Below, in pieces: positions 19,371 through 28,816 of a DNA stretch of 44,090 nucleotides (its first letter is position 1; each line of letters begins with the position of its first letter). This DNA comes from Chloroflexus sp. (GTDB taxonomy: Bacteria > Chloroflexota > Chloroflexia > Chloroflexales > Chloroflexaceae): assembly GCA_025057175.1 (NCBI GenBank), contig JANWYE010000006.1:1-44090 (forward strand). The letters run 5' to 3'. Both the position numbers and the translations under genes were made by a program. The notes under the pieces were generated by a model. That model saw only the letters and a list, made by a program, of their open reading frames with translations, made no database searches and was not told the origin of the DNA.

Positions 19371-20545
19371 GCCAACCATCGCAGATTCTGTATATCGAAG
19401 ATAACCCGGATAACCAGCGTCTGGTACAGCGTGTACTCAGCGCCCGCGGCTACCAAGTAGTGATTGCTGAAGATGGGCCAAACGGGTTGGCGCTGGCGCG
19501 CACGACCCATCCGGCGCTGGTGTTAGTCGATCTCGGCATCCCCGGCCTCGATGGCTATGAGACAACGACCCGCCTGCGTTCATTGCCGCATATGCATGGC
19601 GTGCCGATCATTGCCTTGACGGCCGATGCGTCGCCGGGGTCGCGTGAGCGAGCGTTGGTGGCAGGGTGTGATGGCTATCTGAGCAAGCCGATTGATGCCC
19701 GCGCCCTGCCGGCCCAAATCGCCGAGTTCATCGAGGGGCGGCGCGAACGGCTGCCGGAAACGCTAGAGACCGAATTGCTGCGGTCGTATAACCAGAAATT
19801 GGTTGAGCGGCTAGAGGCGCGGGTTCGCGAATTGACAGTTGCCAATGCCCAATTGCAAGACCTCGACCGGCTTAAAGACCAGTTTCTCGCCACCCTCTCG
19901 CACGAACTACGCACCCCGTTGACTTCCCTCCTTGGCTATCTCGAACTCTTTGATCGCGGGATGCTCGGCCCGCTGAACCAGCAACAGGAGGAGGCGATTC
20001 GGGTTATGCGGCGCAGCGGCGAGATTTTGGCTCGCCAGTTGAACAATTTGCTCTATTTTCAAGAAATTCGCAGCCGTTCGCTCAATTTTGTGCCATTGCA
20101 GCCGCTTGATGTATTGCGCCCGCTGATTGCCACATTCCGTGAACGCGCAGCGCAGGCTCAGGTGCAGTTCGAGGTCGCGCTTTCTGACATGCAGCCGATT
20201 GAGGTTGATCGCTCGGCGTTTGAGCAACTAGTGCGCAATTTGCTCGATAATGCCTTCCAGTACACCAATCCGGGCGGGAAGGTGCGGTTGATTGGGCGCG
20301 ACGAGCCGACCCGGCTGATTATCCGGGTTGAAGATACCGGGATTGGGATTCCGGCGAGCGAGCACGAGAAGATCTTTCTTCCCTTCTATCAGGTTGATCA
20401 TTCTTTGGCTCGCGGCCACCCCGGCAGCGGTCTCGGCTTGGCGATTGTGCGCCATATTGTCGAGGCGCACGGCGGCCAAATTGCGTTACGCAGCGCGCCG
20501 GGCGAAGGGAGCGCATTCACCGTGGCTATCCCCCGCCGGTTGTAG
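19367..20545 (+). CDS. Hybrid protein: N-terminal response-regulator receiver plus histidine kinase
   Basis: REC: ILYIEDNPDNQRL, VLVDLGIPGLDGYE, YLSKPID; kinase: FLATLSHELRTPLTSLLGY, NLLDNAFQYTNPGG. ATGA overlap with the upstream kinase. Confidence 0.9.
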   Translation: MSQPSQILYIEDNPDNQRLVQRVLSARGYQVVIAEDGPNGLALARTTHPALVLVDLGIPGLDGYETTTRLRSLPHMHGVPIIALTADASPGSRERALVAGCDGYLSKPIDARALPAQIAEFIEGRRERLPETLETELLRSYNQKLVERLEARVRELTVANAQLQDLDRLKDQFLATLSHELRTPLTSLLGYLELFDRGMLGPLNQQQEEAIRVMRRSGEILARQLNNLLYFQEIRSRSLNFVPLQPLDVLRPLIATFRERAAQAQVQFEVALSDMQPIEVDRSAFEQLVRNLLDNAFQYTNPGGKVRLIGRDEPTRLIIRVEDTGIGIPASEHEKIFLPFYQVDHSLARGHPGSGLGLAIVRHIVEAHGGQIALRSAPGEGSAFTVAIPRRL

Positions 20546-20579
20546 GTAGAATATCATCGCCATACCTATCCCACTCCTA

Positions 20580-22364
20580 TCACACCTCGGCAAATTGCAA
20601 TTGGTAGAGCCGATAGTAGTACCCGTGGCGAGCGAGCAGCTCGTCGTGGGTGCCGTCTTCGACAACCCGCCCCTTGTGCAGCACAATGATCCGATCAACA
20701 TGACGGATGGTGCTCAGGCGGTGGGCAATGACAATGCTGGTGCGGTTGCGCATTAACTTGGCTAACGCCTCTTGGATCAGCGCCTCGGTTTCGGTATCAA
20801 CGCTGCTGGTCGCTTCATCAAGAATTAGCAACACTTCGGGGTTGAAGGCAATCGCGCGAGCAAAGGCGAGCAACTGGCGCTGGCCGAGCGAGAGATTCGC
20901 GCCGCGCTCACGCACTTCATGGGCATAGCCGCCGGGGAGCCGCTCGATAAAGCGGTGTGCGCCAACCAGCTCGGCAGCGGCACGCACCTGCTCGTCACTG
21001 ATGGCATGGTTGTGGAGGCGAATATTGCTGGCAATCGTCCCGCTGAAACAGACGGGGTCTTGAGGTACGGCCGCAATATGGCGACGCAGCTCGGCTTGGC
21101 TCAACTCGCGGATGTCAACCCCATCGAGCGTAATGCTGCCCGCTTGCACATCGTAGAAGCGCGCCAGCAGACCAACGAGTGAACTCTTGCCGGCGCCGGT
21201 TGCGCCAACGATTGCCACCGATTGGCCGGCAGGGATATGAAGATTGATCCCGCGCAATACCGGTTCGGCCGGATCGTAGCCGAAGACTACGTCGCGCAGC
21301 TCAATTTCACCACGCACTGGCGTGGGCAAAGAACGGGGCTGGGCCGGGTCACGCACCTCGGCTTGGGTGTCGAGCACGGCGAAGATGCGTTCGGCGGAAG
21401 CCATCGCCGATTGTAAGACCGTATACCGCTCGGCAAGGTTGCGAATCGGCTGGAACGCTCGTTCAAGGTACTGGATGAAAGCGGCCAGCATACCGAGCGA
21501 GGCCCAGCCGGCCAGCACGCCATTGCCGCCACCCCAGAGCAGCGCTGCGGTGCCGATCGCCGCCAGTAGGTTGACCGAAGGGATAAAGATGGCAAAGATC
21601 AAGACAGAGCGAATATTGGCCTGCATATAATCGTCGCTCAGGCGGGCAAAGGCGGCCCGGCTACGGCTTTCGCCGTTAAAGAGCTGCGTCACCAGAATGC
21701 CGCTGATCTGCTCGCTGAGGAAGGCGTTAATGCGAGCCAATCGCTGCCGCACCAGCCGGTAGGCCGAGCGCATAAAGCGCTGGTAGATTGAAACAATCAC
21801 CACCAGCACCGGCAAGGTAGCGATGCTGATGAGCGCTAGTCGCCAATTCAGTGCGAACATCACGATGATAATGCCGATCAGGGTCAACAGATCGGCCATA
21901 ATCATCACCACTCCCTGCGTCAAAAACTCATTCAGCGCATCGACATCGTTGGTGATGCGCGTGATCAAACGGCCCACCGGGTTGCGGTTGAAAAATGACA
22001 GACTCATGTACTGGATGTGGCGAAAGATTGCCACGCGCAGGTCTTTCATGACCTGCTGGCCGACGCTGTTGATGAAATAGGAATGGCTGTAGCGAAAGGC
22101 AAAGTTGGCTAGCAACGCACCCAGAAAGGCGACGAAGTAGGGCCAGACGCCATCAACCGCGCCGGCGCTGATGGGGCCATCTATCGCCTGTTGGATGAGC
22201 AACGGCGGCAGCAGGTCAGTCAATATAGCGCCAATCAATAGCGCAATGGCTATGCTCAACCGGCCCCAGTAGGGGGTGACGTAACCGGCCAACCGGCGCA
22301 CCAGCCGGCCATCATAAGCTTTGCCAAGGATGGTATCGTCATCAAACCCGTGTGACATCAGCAA
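20580..22364 (-). CDS. ABC exporter, fused permease/ATPase (MsbA/MDR type)
   Basis: TM domain then VAIVGATGAGKSSL, LSLGQRQLLAFARAIAFNPEVLLILDEATSSVD. Confidence 0.9.
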   Translation of the reverse strand: MLMSHGFDDDTILGKAYDGRLVRRLAGYVTPYWGRLSIAIALLIGAILTDLLPPLLIQQAIDGPISAGAVDGVWPYFVAFLGALLANFAFRYSHSYFINSVGQQVMKDLRVAIFRHIQYMSLSFFNRNPVGRLITRITNDVDALNEFLTQGVVMIMADLLTLIGIIIVMFALNWRLALISIATLPVLVVIVSIYQRFMRSAYRLVRQRLARINAFLSEQISGILVTQLFNGESRSRAAFARLSDDYMQANIRSVLIFAIFIPSVNLLAAIGTAALLWGGGNGVLAGWASLGMLAAFIQYLERAFQPIRNLAERYTVLQSAMASAERIFAVLDTQAEVRDPAQPRSLPTPVRGEIELRDVVFGYDPAEPVLRGINLHIPAGQSVAIVGATGAGKSSLVGLLARFYDVQAGSITLDGVDIRELSQAELRRHIAAVPQDPVCFSGTIASNIRLHNHAISDEQVRAAAELVGAHRFIERLPGGYAHEVRERGANLSLGQRQLLAFARAIAFNPEVLLILDEATSSVDTETEALIQEALAKLMRNRTSIVIAHRLSTIRHVDRIIVLHKGRVVEDGTHDELLARHGYYYRLYQLQFAEV

Positions 22365-22409
22365 CTCCGATGTTCAGGCGGCAGTCCTCGCCAGAGCAAC
22401 CCATTTGCT

Positions 22410-24173
22410 CTACTCTTCACGTTCGAGTTCGGCGGCCAGCAGCTCGCGACGGTACATTGCCGCGTAGCGACCATTCAGCGCCAGCAACTCCTGATGCGAA
22501 CCCTGTTCGGCAATCCGGCCATCATCAAGCACGATAATCTGATCGGCATCGCGCACGGTAGCGATGCGTTGAGCGATGATAATTGTCGTGCGACCGGCCA
22601 TCTCGGCGCGCAAACCGGCCAGAATCTGAGCCGCAGTATGGGTATCAACACTGCTCAGGGCATCGTCGAGAATGAGGATGCGTGGATCGCGCATGAGCGC
22701 GCGGGCAATCGCCACCCGCTGCTTCTGCCCACCCGACAACGTAACGCCGCGTTCGCCGACCATCGTGTCGAGACCGCCGGGAAACTGGTCAAGATCATTG
22801 ACCAGCCGCGAGACCTCGATCACATGGTCAAGCCGCACGGGATCGATGGTCGCGACGCCGAAGCCAACATTCTCGCGCAGCGGAATGCTAAACAGAAAGC
22901 TTTCCTGCGGCACATATCCAATCGTACGGCGCAAGGCGGCCAAATCCAACTCACGCACATCAACGCCATCCACCAACACCTGCCCAACATCAGGGTCGCG
23001 CACCCGGCCTAGCAGATGCACCAGCGTCGTCTTGCCGGCGCCGGTCGCGCCGACAATCGCCAGCGTCTTACCGGCAGGCAACGTTAACGACACATCGCGC
23101 AACAGCCACCGGCCATCAGCAGGGCCGGCGCGCACGCTCACATTGCGAAACTCGATCGCGCCATTGCCGGCGGGGAGGCGCGGCGTGGGAGGCGATGCAA
23201 TGGTGGGTTGGCGGCGCAACACCTCACCAAGCCGTTCGAGCGAAGCGGTGGCCTGTTGGTAAAGGTTCACCATCCAGCCCAGAATAATCATGGGAAACGC
23301 CAGCAGCGCGAGATAGGCATTAAACTGCACCAACTCACCGATCGTCAGCGTGCCGGCAGCCACCATCTGCCCGCCAACGAGCAGAATCAGCGCGGCAATC
23401 AGGCCGAGACAGAGCGTCATTGCTGGCCAGAGCAACCCGGCAAGCAACACATACCGCAAATTAAGATCGCGGTAGCGCTCATTATCGGCGGTAAAGACAG
23501 CAATCTCGGCCTCTTCTTGGGCAAAAGCCTTAATAGTGCGAATCCCGGCAAAATTCTCTTGGGCGCGGGTCGACAACACCCCAAACTGATCCTGCACCCG
23601 ATGAAAGATCTGGTGCATCCGGTTGCCAATGGCAACGAAGACGATAGTGGATAATGGCAGCAACAAGACCACAATCAGGGCCAGTAATGGCTGGACAAAC
23701 ACCATCAAGATCGCGGCAGCCAGAAAGGTAAGCACAGCGGTGGCAGCGCCGTTGAGGCCGGGGCCGAGAAACTGGCGCACCGCGCTGAGATCGTTGGTCA
23801 TGCGGGCCATTAAGTCGCCGGTATAGTGCTGCTGGTAAAACGCCTGATCAAGGCTAAGCAAACGGTCGAACAGATCGGCCCGCAGATCGTTCTCGATCCG
23901 GTATGAAGTGACTGCGATCAACATGCGCTGGGCAAACTTCATCACCCCATCAATTACGGCCAGCCCGATCAAAGCGCCGCCGAACCAGAGCAACTGTTGC
24001 GGAGCAATGTGGCCAGCGGCCACCTGATCAACGGCGATGCGCAACACCAGCGGGCCAAGAGCGCTCAGTGCCGCGCCTAGAGCAGCGACCACAAAGCCGA
24101 GCAGCAGCCGGCGATGGTAACGGCGCAGATACGGAACCAACAGACGCAGGTGACGCATGGCAACTCCTGACAA
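22410..24173 (-). CDS. ABC exporter, fused permease/ATPase (MsbA/MDR type)
   Basis: TM domain then LAIVGATGAGKTTL, LSGGQKQRVAIARALMRDPRILILDDALSSVD. Confidence 0.9.
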   Translation of the reverse strand: MSGVAMRHLRLLVPYLRRYHRRLLLGFVVAALGAALSALGPLVLRIAVDQVAAGHIAPQQLLWFGGALIGLAVIDGVMKFAQRMLIAVTSYRIENDLRADLFDRLLSLDQAFYQQHYTGDLMARMTNDLSAVRQFLGPGLNGAATAVLTFLAAAILMVFVQPLLALIVVLLLPLSTIVFVAIGNRMHQIFHRVQDQFGVLSTRAQENFAGIRTIKAFAQEEAEIAVFTADNERYRDLNLRYVLLAGLLWPAMTLCLGLIAALILLVGGQMVAAGTLTIGELVQFNAYLALLAFPMIILGWMVNLYQQATASLERLGEVLRRQPTIASPPTPRLPAGNGAIEFRNVSVRAGPADGRWLLRDVSLTLPAGKTLAIVGATGAGKTTLVHLLGRVRDPDVGQVLVDGVDVRELDLAALRRTIGYVPQESFLFSIPLRENVGFGVATIDPVRLDHVIEVSRLVNDLDQFPGGLDTMVGERGVTLSGGQKQRVAIARALMRDPRILILDDALSSVDTHTAAQILAGLRAEMAGRTTIIIAQRIATVRDADQIIVLDDGRIAEQGSHQELLALNGRYAAMYRRELLAAELEREE

Positions 24174-24375
24174 AGCAAATATCGCTCTCTCAGTATAGTC
24201 GATTGCCGGTGGCAGAGCGTCAGTCGCAGGGTGGAAGCGAGCGAATATGGAGTGCAGCCGTCAACCTGCCGTATGCCAACCGAGGGTTGCAGCGCGCTAG
24301 TCACAAGGTGGAAGCAGGCGCGATCAGCCATGCAAATCGCAACCTACAATTGTCTTTTTTCTTAAAAGCAACGGA

Positions 24376-24404
24376 TTGACATTTTTCATTGCCTTCTATA
24401 TAAT
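24376..24404 (+). promoter_or_regulatory. Consensus sigma-70 promoter for pufBA: TTGACA-N17-TATAAT
   Basis: TTGACA 24376-24381, TATAAT 24399-24404, spacing exactly 17; 12/12 match to consensus. Confidence 0.85.
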
Positions 24405-24538
24405 TTAGACAACACACCGCTGTCGCATGGTCTTCAACAAACGCCGCTGAAGGGCGCAGAGGAGAGCGGAAGTTTTGGGGAAGACCAGCCAGGTGTCGAT
24501 GGAGGTCTTGAGGGTAGCAGAAGAGTGGAGGTTCGCCC

Positions 24539-24700
24539 ATGCGCGACGACGACGATCTGGTTCCACCGAAATGGCGTTCTCTGTTCAACAACCAAGACTG
24601 GCTGCTGCACGACATCGTAGTGAAGTCGTTCTACGGCTTCGGTGTTATTGCGGTGATCGCACACCTGCTGGTCTATCTGTGGAAACCGTGGCTTCCCTAA
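24539..24700 (+). CDS. pufB: Light-harvesting (B808-866 type) beta subunit
   Basis: Translated by hand: [53 protein letters not shown] (53 aa). LH beta pattern with conserved His and C-terminal WKPWLP; GGAGG at 24527. Below the ORF-track length cutoff. Confidence 0.95.
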   Translation: MRDDDDLVPPKWRSLFNNQDWLLHDIVVKSFYGFGVIAVIAHLLVYLWKPWLP

Positions 24701-24726
24701 GCGTTTAGTGTGAGGAGGGACTATTC

Positions 24727-24897
24727 ATGCAGCCTCGCAGCCCGGTGCGGACGAATATCGTCATCTTTACCATTCTCGGTTTTGTGGTAGCGCTGCTGAT
24801 TCACTTCATCGTGCTGAGCAGCCCAGAGTACAACTGGTTGTCGGATTCGGGCGGCGCCTTGTTGCTGAGCACGGCGCGCGCGCTGTTCGGGATCTGA
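24727..24897 (+). CDS. pufA: Light-harvesting (B808-866 type) alpha subunit
   Basis: Translated by hand: [56 protein letters not shown] (56 aa). LH alpha pattern with ALLIHF His; AGGAGG at 24713. Confidence 0.95.
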   Translation: MQPRSPVRTNIVIFTILGFVVALLIHFIVLSSPEYNWLSDSGGALLLSTARALFGI

Positions 24898-24932
24898 CCG
24901 ATGGCGGGCCGGCCACGGCTCGCGTGAGACGG

Positions 24933-24963
24933 CAACCGCCAGCAGCGTCTCTGCTGGCGGTTG
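24933..24963 (+). terminator. Stem-loop between pufA and pufC (terminator or mRNA-stabilising hairpin)
   Basis: CAACCGCCAGCAG-CGTCT-CTGCTGGCGGTTG, perfect 13-bp stem with 5-nt loop, followed by ttgttc. Confidence 0.75.
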
Positions 24964-25012
24964 TTGTTCGCAAGCGGCAGGGATGCTACGCTTTTTGCAC
25001 ATAGATAAAAAA

Positions 25013-25041
25013 TTGACCTTTTAAATCAATTCGTGTATACT
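25013..25041 (+). promoter_or_regulatory. Putative pufC promoter: TTGACC-N17-TATACT
   Basis: TTGACC 25013-25018, TATACT 25036-25041, spacing 17, in the pufA-pufC gap. Confidence 0.7.
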
Positions 25042-25145
25042 AAGGTCAGTTTCACAAGCACGGGCGGCGTGGCCCTTCCGCCGCGATCTCACGTTTACAT
25101 CGGCGCCAGTATAGCCCGGCCGCCGATCTGGAGCAGGAGAGACCC

Positions 25146-26390
25146 ATGCAATCGTCACGACCAAGTGATCGGCAATTGGCGATCGTTGTCTCGGTGGCGG
25201 TGGGAATTATAGTCGCGGTCATCACCACAGCTACCTTCTGGTGGGTCTACGATCTTACGCTAGGCCGCGCGCAACGGGAGGCGGCACAAACGGCCGGCGC
25301 GCGCTGGAGTCCAAGTGAAGGCATCAAGGTTATCACTGAATCGCAACCGGTAACGCCTACCGATGGCCGCCAGAACTGGATGGGCTTGCAAGCGTGGAAC
25401 GAGGGCGTCCAAGCTGGCCAAGCATGGATCCAGCAATATCCTAACACGGTGAATGTGCAGGTGCTGGTCGGCATGAGTTCGGCGCAAATCTGGACGTATA
25501 TGCAGCAGTACGTGTCGGGCGCGCTCGGCGTAGGCTGCCAGTACTGCCACAACATCAACAACTTCGCCAGCGATGAGTATCCGCAAAAGATTGCCGCCCG
25601 CAATATGTTGCGGCTGGTGCGTGATATTAATGCGGAGTTTATCGTTAATCTGCCGGCGTGGAAGGGAAATTACGTTCAGTGCGCCACCTGCCACAACAAC
25701 GCGCCGGTGAATATGGAATCATTCGGGGCGCAGTTTATCAATTCGATTCCGCCAATTAAAGTGACGGTCGATCCGCTCGATGCCAATGGTCAAGCCATTC
25801 TTGACCCGGCCCTCAAGCCGGAAGCGATTCGCGATCAGGTGCTGCTCAAGGATGCAATCCTCTTCTACATCTACAACTATCAAGTGTGGAAACCCTTCGA
25901 TCCGAATGATCCCGAAAGCGGGCGTGGGTCGTTAGCACTGACCTATGATGGCGGGCGGACGCAGGATCAGGTGACGATCAATCAAAACGTGATGAATTAT
26001 CAATCGTGGTCGCTGGGGGTGGGCTGCACCTTCTGCCACAACTCGCGCAACTTCGTCGCCTACGAGCTGAATCCGGCCGGTGACAATGTGCTCAACCCGG
26101 CGTATGCCTACAATAAGTTGAAGGCGCAGCGCATGTTGTTGCTGACGACATGGCTGGCCGAGAACTGGACGCGCTATGGCGCGATTGGCAAGGCCGAAGT
26201 GCCGACCGGCCCCGGCGCAGCCAGCCGCTACTCGTACCAGCGGCTCGGCGATGGGCAGGTCTACAATGTGCCGGGTTGCTATACGTGCCATCGTGGCAAC
26301 AATATCCCGCTTGCCTCAATTAATCAGGCGGATATCCCCAACAATGATGCTGGCGTGGTGATTTTGCCACCCCAGATTCGCGGACGGTAG
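25146..26390 (+). CDS. pufC: Tetraheme reaction-centre cytochrome c (cytochrome c-554)
   Basis: Four CxxCH motifs (CQYCH, CATCH, CTFCH, CYTCH); N-terminal membrane anchor; immediately after pufBA. Confidence 0.95.
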   Translation: MQSSRPSDRQLAIVVSVAVGIIVAVITTATFWWVYDLTLGRAQREAAQTAGARWSPSEGIKVITESQPVTPTDGRQNWMGLQAWNEGVQAGQAWIQQYPNTVNVQVLVGMSSAQIWTYMQQYVSGALGVGCQYCHNINNFASDEYPQKIAARNMLRLVRDINAEFIVNLPAWKGNYVQCATCHNNAPVNMESFGAQFINSIPPIKVTVDPLDANGQAILDPALKPEAIRDQVLLKDAILFYIYNYQVWKPFDPNDPESGRGSLALTYDGGRTQDQVTINQNVMNYQSWSLGVGCTFCHNSRNFVAYELNPAGDNVLNPAYAYNKLKAQRMLLLTTWLAENWTRYGAIGKAEVPTGPGAASRYSYQRLGDGQVYNVPGCYTCHRGNNIPLASINQADIPNNDAGVVILPPQIRGR

Positions 26391-26400
26391 CAAGGTGGCG

Positions 26401-26424
26401 CCGGGAGTGCTGCGGCGCTCCCGG
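26401..26424 (+). terminator. Stem-loop immediately downstream of pufC
   Basis: CCGGGAGTGC-TGCG-GCGCTCCCGG (10-bp stem with one T-G wobble), flanked by ggcg/cgcc extension; starts 11 nt after the stop codon. Confidence 0.6.
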
Positions 26425-26571
26425 ATCGCCGGCTTCGTAACCGGTTGATGCGGAGACGCAACGGCGCAAACGTTTTGCAATGTTGGCGGCATCGTGCCGA
26501 TGCTTTGCCGGCATGCAAGCCGCAGTATTGGCACTGACCACTCGCGGCATTTGAATTAGAGAGCACTCGCT

Positions 26572-27504
26572 ATGAGCGATATGAGCGACCGCACCGGCTT
26601 GACCCCTCCATCGTCGCTGCCCTTAACCGAACAGCCCCAACCGCGCCATGCGTGGTTGATCCATTCCATCCAATTGATGAAGCCGGTAACGTGGTTTGCA
26701 CCGACATGGGCGTTTATGTGCGGTGCGATTGCCAGCGGTGCGTTGGGGTGGAATGAGTCGATCGGGCGGTTGCTGTTGGGTATGTTTATGGCTGGCCCGG
26801 TGTTGTGCGGCTTGTCGCAGGTGGTCAACGATTACGCCGACCGCGAGGTGGATGCGATTAACGAGCCGCACCGGCTGATCCCTTCTGGCAAAGTATCGCT
26901 GCGCCACGTCTATATTCTGACGGCCCTCCTGACGTGGATGGGGGCAAGTATTGCCCTCTTCCTTGGCCGGCAGGTGGCGTTCTTTGTCGCCCTTGGCTTG
27001 ATCTTTGCGCTGGCCTATAGCCTACGCCCGGTGCGCGGCAAGCGCAATGGCTGGATCGGGAATGCGCTGGTGGCGATTTCGTACGAAGGGTTGGCGTGGA
27101 TGGCCGGCCACGCGGCCTTTGCCCCCCTGACCGGCGAGAGTGTCACGCTGGCGCTGCTCTATTCGCTCGGCGCCCACGGCATTATGACCGTCAATGACTT
27201 CAAGAGTATCCGCGGCGATACGCTGATGGGCATTCGCTCAATTCCGGTGCAGTACGGCAAAGTGATCGCGGCTCGGATGGTGGTGACGACGATGGGAGTG
27301 GCTCAGATCGCGGTGATTGGCTTGCTCTTCCATTGGGGCCACCCCATTGCAGCGACGGTCGTCTTTATCTTGTTGGCAGCGCAAAGCATTCCGAACGCTC
27401 GTTTCATCCGCGATCCCGAAAACAACGAGGTCTTTTTCAATGCCACTGCGATAATGCTCTATGTCTGGGGTATGCTGGCAGCGGCAATCGGCCTCGCAGC
27501 GTGA
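26572..27504 (+). CDS. bchG: Bacteriochlorophyll synthase (UbiA-family prenyltransferase)
   Basis: VNDYADREVDAINEPHRLIPSG (NDxxDxxxD) and NDFKSIRGDTLMGIRSIPVQYG typical of BchG/ChlG. Confidence 0.93.
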   Translation: MSDMSDRTGLTPPSSLPLTEQPQPRHAWLIHSIQLMKPVTWFAPTWAFMCGAIASGALGWNESIGRLLLGMFMAGPVLCGLSQVVNDYADREVDAINEPHRLIPSGKVSLRHVYILTALLTWMGASIALFLGRQVAFFVALGLIFALAYSLRPVRGKRNGWIGNALVAISYEGLAWMAGHAAFAPLTGESVTLALLYSLGAHGIMTVNDFKSIRGDTLMGIRSIPVQYGKVIAARMVVTTMGVAQIAVIGLLFHWGHPIAATVVFILLAAQSIPNARFIRDPENNEVFFNATAIMLYVWGMLAAAIGLAA

Positions 27505-27525
27505 TGGGCGCAAGCCCCTAGAAGT

Positions 27526-28797
27526 GTGACGTTGATGGCACCACGAGTTCTGATCGTTGGCGCATCGGTGGGCGGGGCGACCGCAGCAATTACGCTGCGG
27601 TCGTTTGGCATTGAGACGATCATGATCGAGAAGGAGTTGGTGAAGGCCAAGCCGTGCGGTGGCGCGGTGCCGCCGGCTGCCTTCCGCGAGTTCGATTTGC
27701 CAACCAGCCTGATCGATCGCAAGGTGCGCCAGTGTCTGATTGTGTCCCCTTCCGGCCAAGAGACGCGCGTACCGGTGGCCGGCACAGTGCCTAGCGCTGA
27801 TGATTATGTGGCAATGGTGCGGCGCGAGGTGTTCGATAGCTTTTTGCGCCGGCGCGCCCAAGAACGCGGCGCTGAGCTGATCCATGCCCAATTGACTGGC
27901 TTGCGCGTTGACCGGCGCGGGGTGACAGCCACCTATCGCACGCCCAATGGCCGCGAGGGTGCGGTGTGGGCTGATGTGGTGATTGGGGCCGATGGCGCGT
28001 ATTCACCGACGGCCAAGTTTCTGGGTTTGCCAAATCTGCCGCGGGCGGTGGCAATCCAAGAGCGAATTAAGCTCCCGCCCAATAAGATGGCGCGTTGGGA
28101 GGAGACGGCCGACCTGTACCTCGGCTACGAGGTCAGCCCCGATCTATACGCATGGGCCTTTCCCAAGCGTGACCATATCGCAGTAGGCATCGGTGCCGGC
28201 CCCGGCCACGGCACGGCGGCTAAGCAATTGCTGGCGAACCTCAAACGACGGCTCGGTGCAGCGCTCGAGGGGGGGCAAGTGATTCTGCGCGAGGCCCACG
28301 CCCTGCCGATGGAACCGCGCCCGCACATGGCTTTTGATCGGGCCATGCTGATCGGCGATGCGGCCGGCCTCGTGGTGCATACCTCTGGCGAGGGCATCTA
28401 TTGGGCGATGAAGAGCGGGCAGATGGCGGCGCAAACGCTGGCTGAGTATCTCGATGCGCCAAGTGCGGCCAATTTGCGCCATTACGAGCGGCGCTGGTGG
28501 AAGCAATACGGCACGATGTATCGCTTCCTGCGCTTCTTGCAGATCTGGGGCTACGGCAACGAGCGGCAGATGGAGGTCTTTACCGAGATGTGCCGCAACT
28601 ATGATGTGCAGCGGCTGACCTTCGATAGCTATATGCACAAGAAGATGGCCCCGGCGCCGTGGCTGGCCCAGTTGCGCATGACCGCCGAGATTATTGCCAG
28701 TGAGGTGCGTAATTATGTGCGCCCGCGCCAGCCGTTGCGCGAGCGGTTGGGTTTGACGGTAGTGGATGGCGTAGAAGCGACGCATGCGACGCCATAG
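27526..28797 (+). CDS. bchP: Geranylgeranyl reductase
   Basis: FAD motif VLIVGASVGGATAAITL, IEKELVKAKPCGGAVPP, GDAAGLVVHTSGEGIYWAMKSG; follows bchG. GTG start at 27526 or ATG at 27535. Confidence 0.92.
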   Translation: MTLMAPRVLIVGASVGGATAAITLRSFGIETIMIEKELVKAKPCGGAVPPAAFREFDLPTSLIDRKVRQCLIVSPSGQETRVPVAGTVPSADDYVAMVRREVFDSFLRRRAQERGAELIHAQLTGLRVDRRGVTATYRTPNGREGAVWADVVIGADGAYSPTAKFLGLPNLPRAVAIQERIKLPPNKMARWEETADLYLGYEVSPDLYAWAFPKRDHIAVGIGAGPGHGTAAKQLLANLKRRLGAALEGGQVILREAHALPMEPRPHMAFDRAMLIGDAAGLVVHTSGEGIYWAMKSGQMAAQTLAEYLDAPSAANLRHYERRWWKQYGTMYRFLRFLQIWGYGNERQMEVFTEMCRNYDVQRLTFDSYMHKKMAPAPWLAQLRMTAEIIASEVRNYVRPRQPLRERLGLTVVDGVEATHATP

Positions 28798-28816
28798 GGC
28801 AATGCCAGCGTTGTCC

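Noticed and set aside
24475-24708. 77-aa plus-strand ORF in the track at the puf locus
   Set aside because: Out of frame with pufB, which is clearly the real coding sequence.
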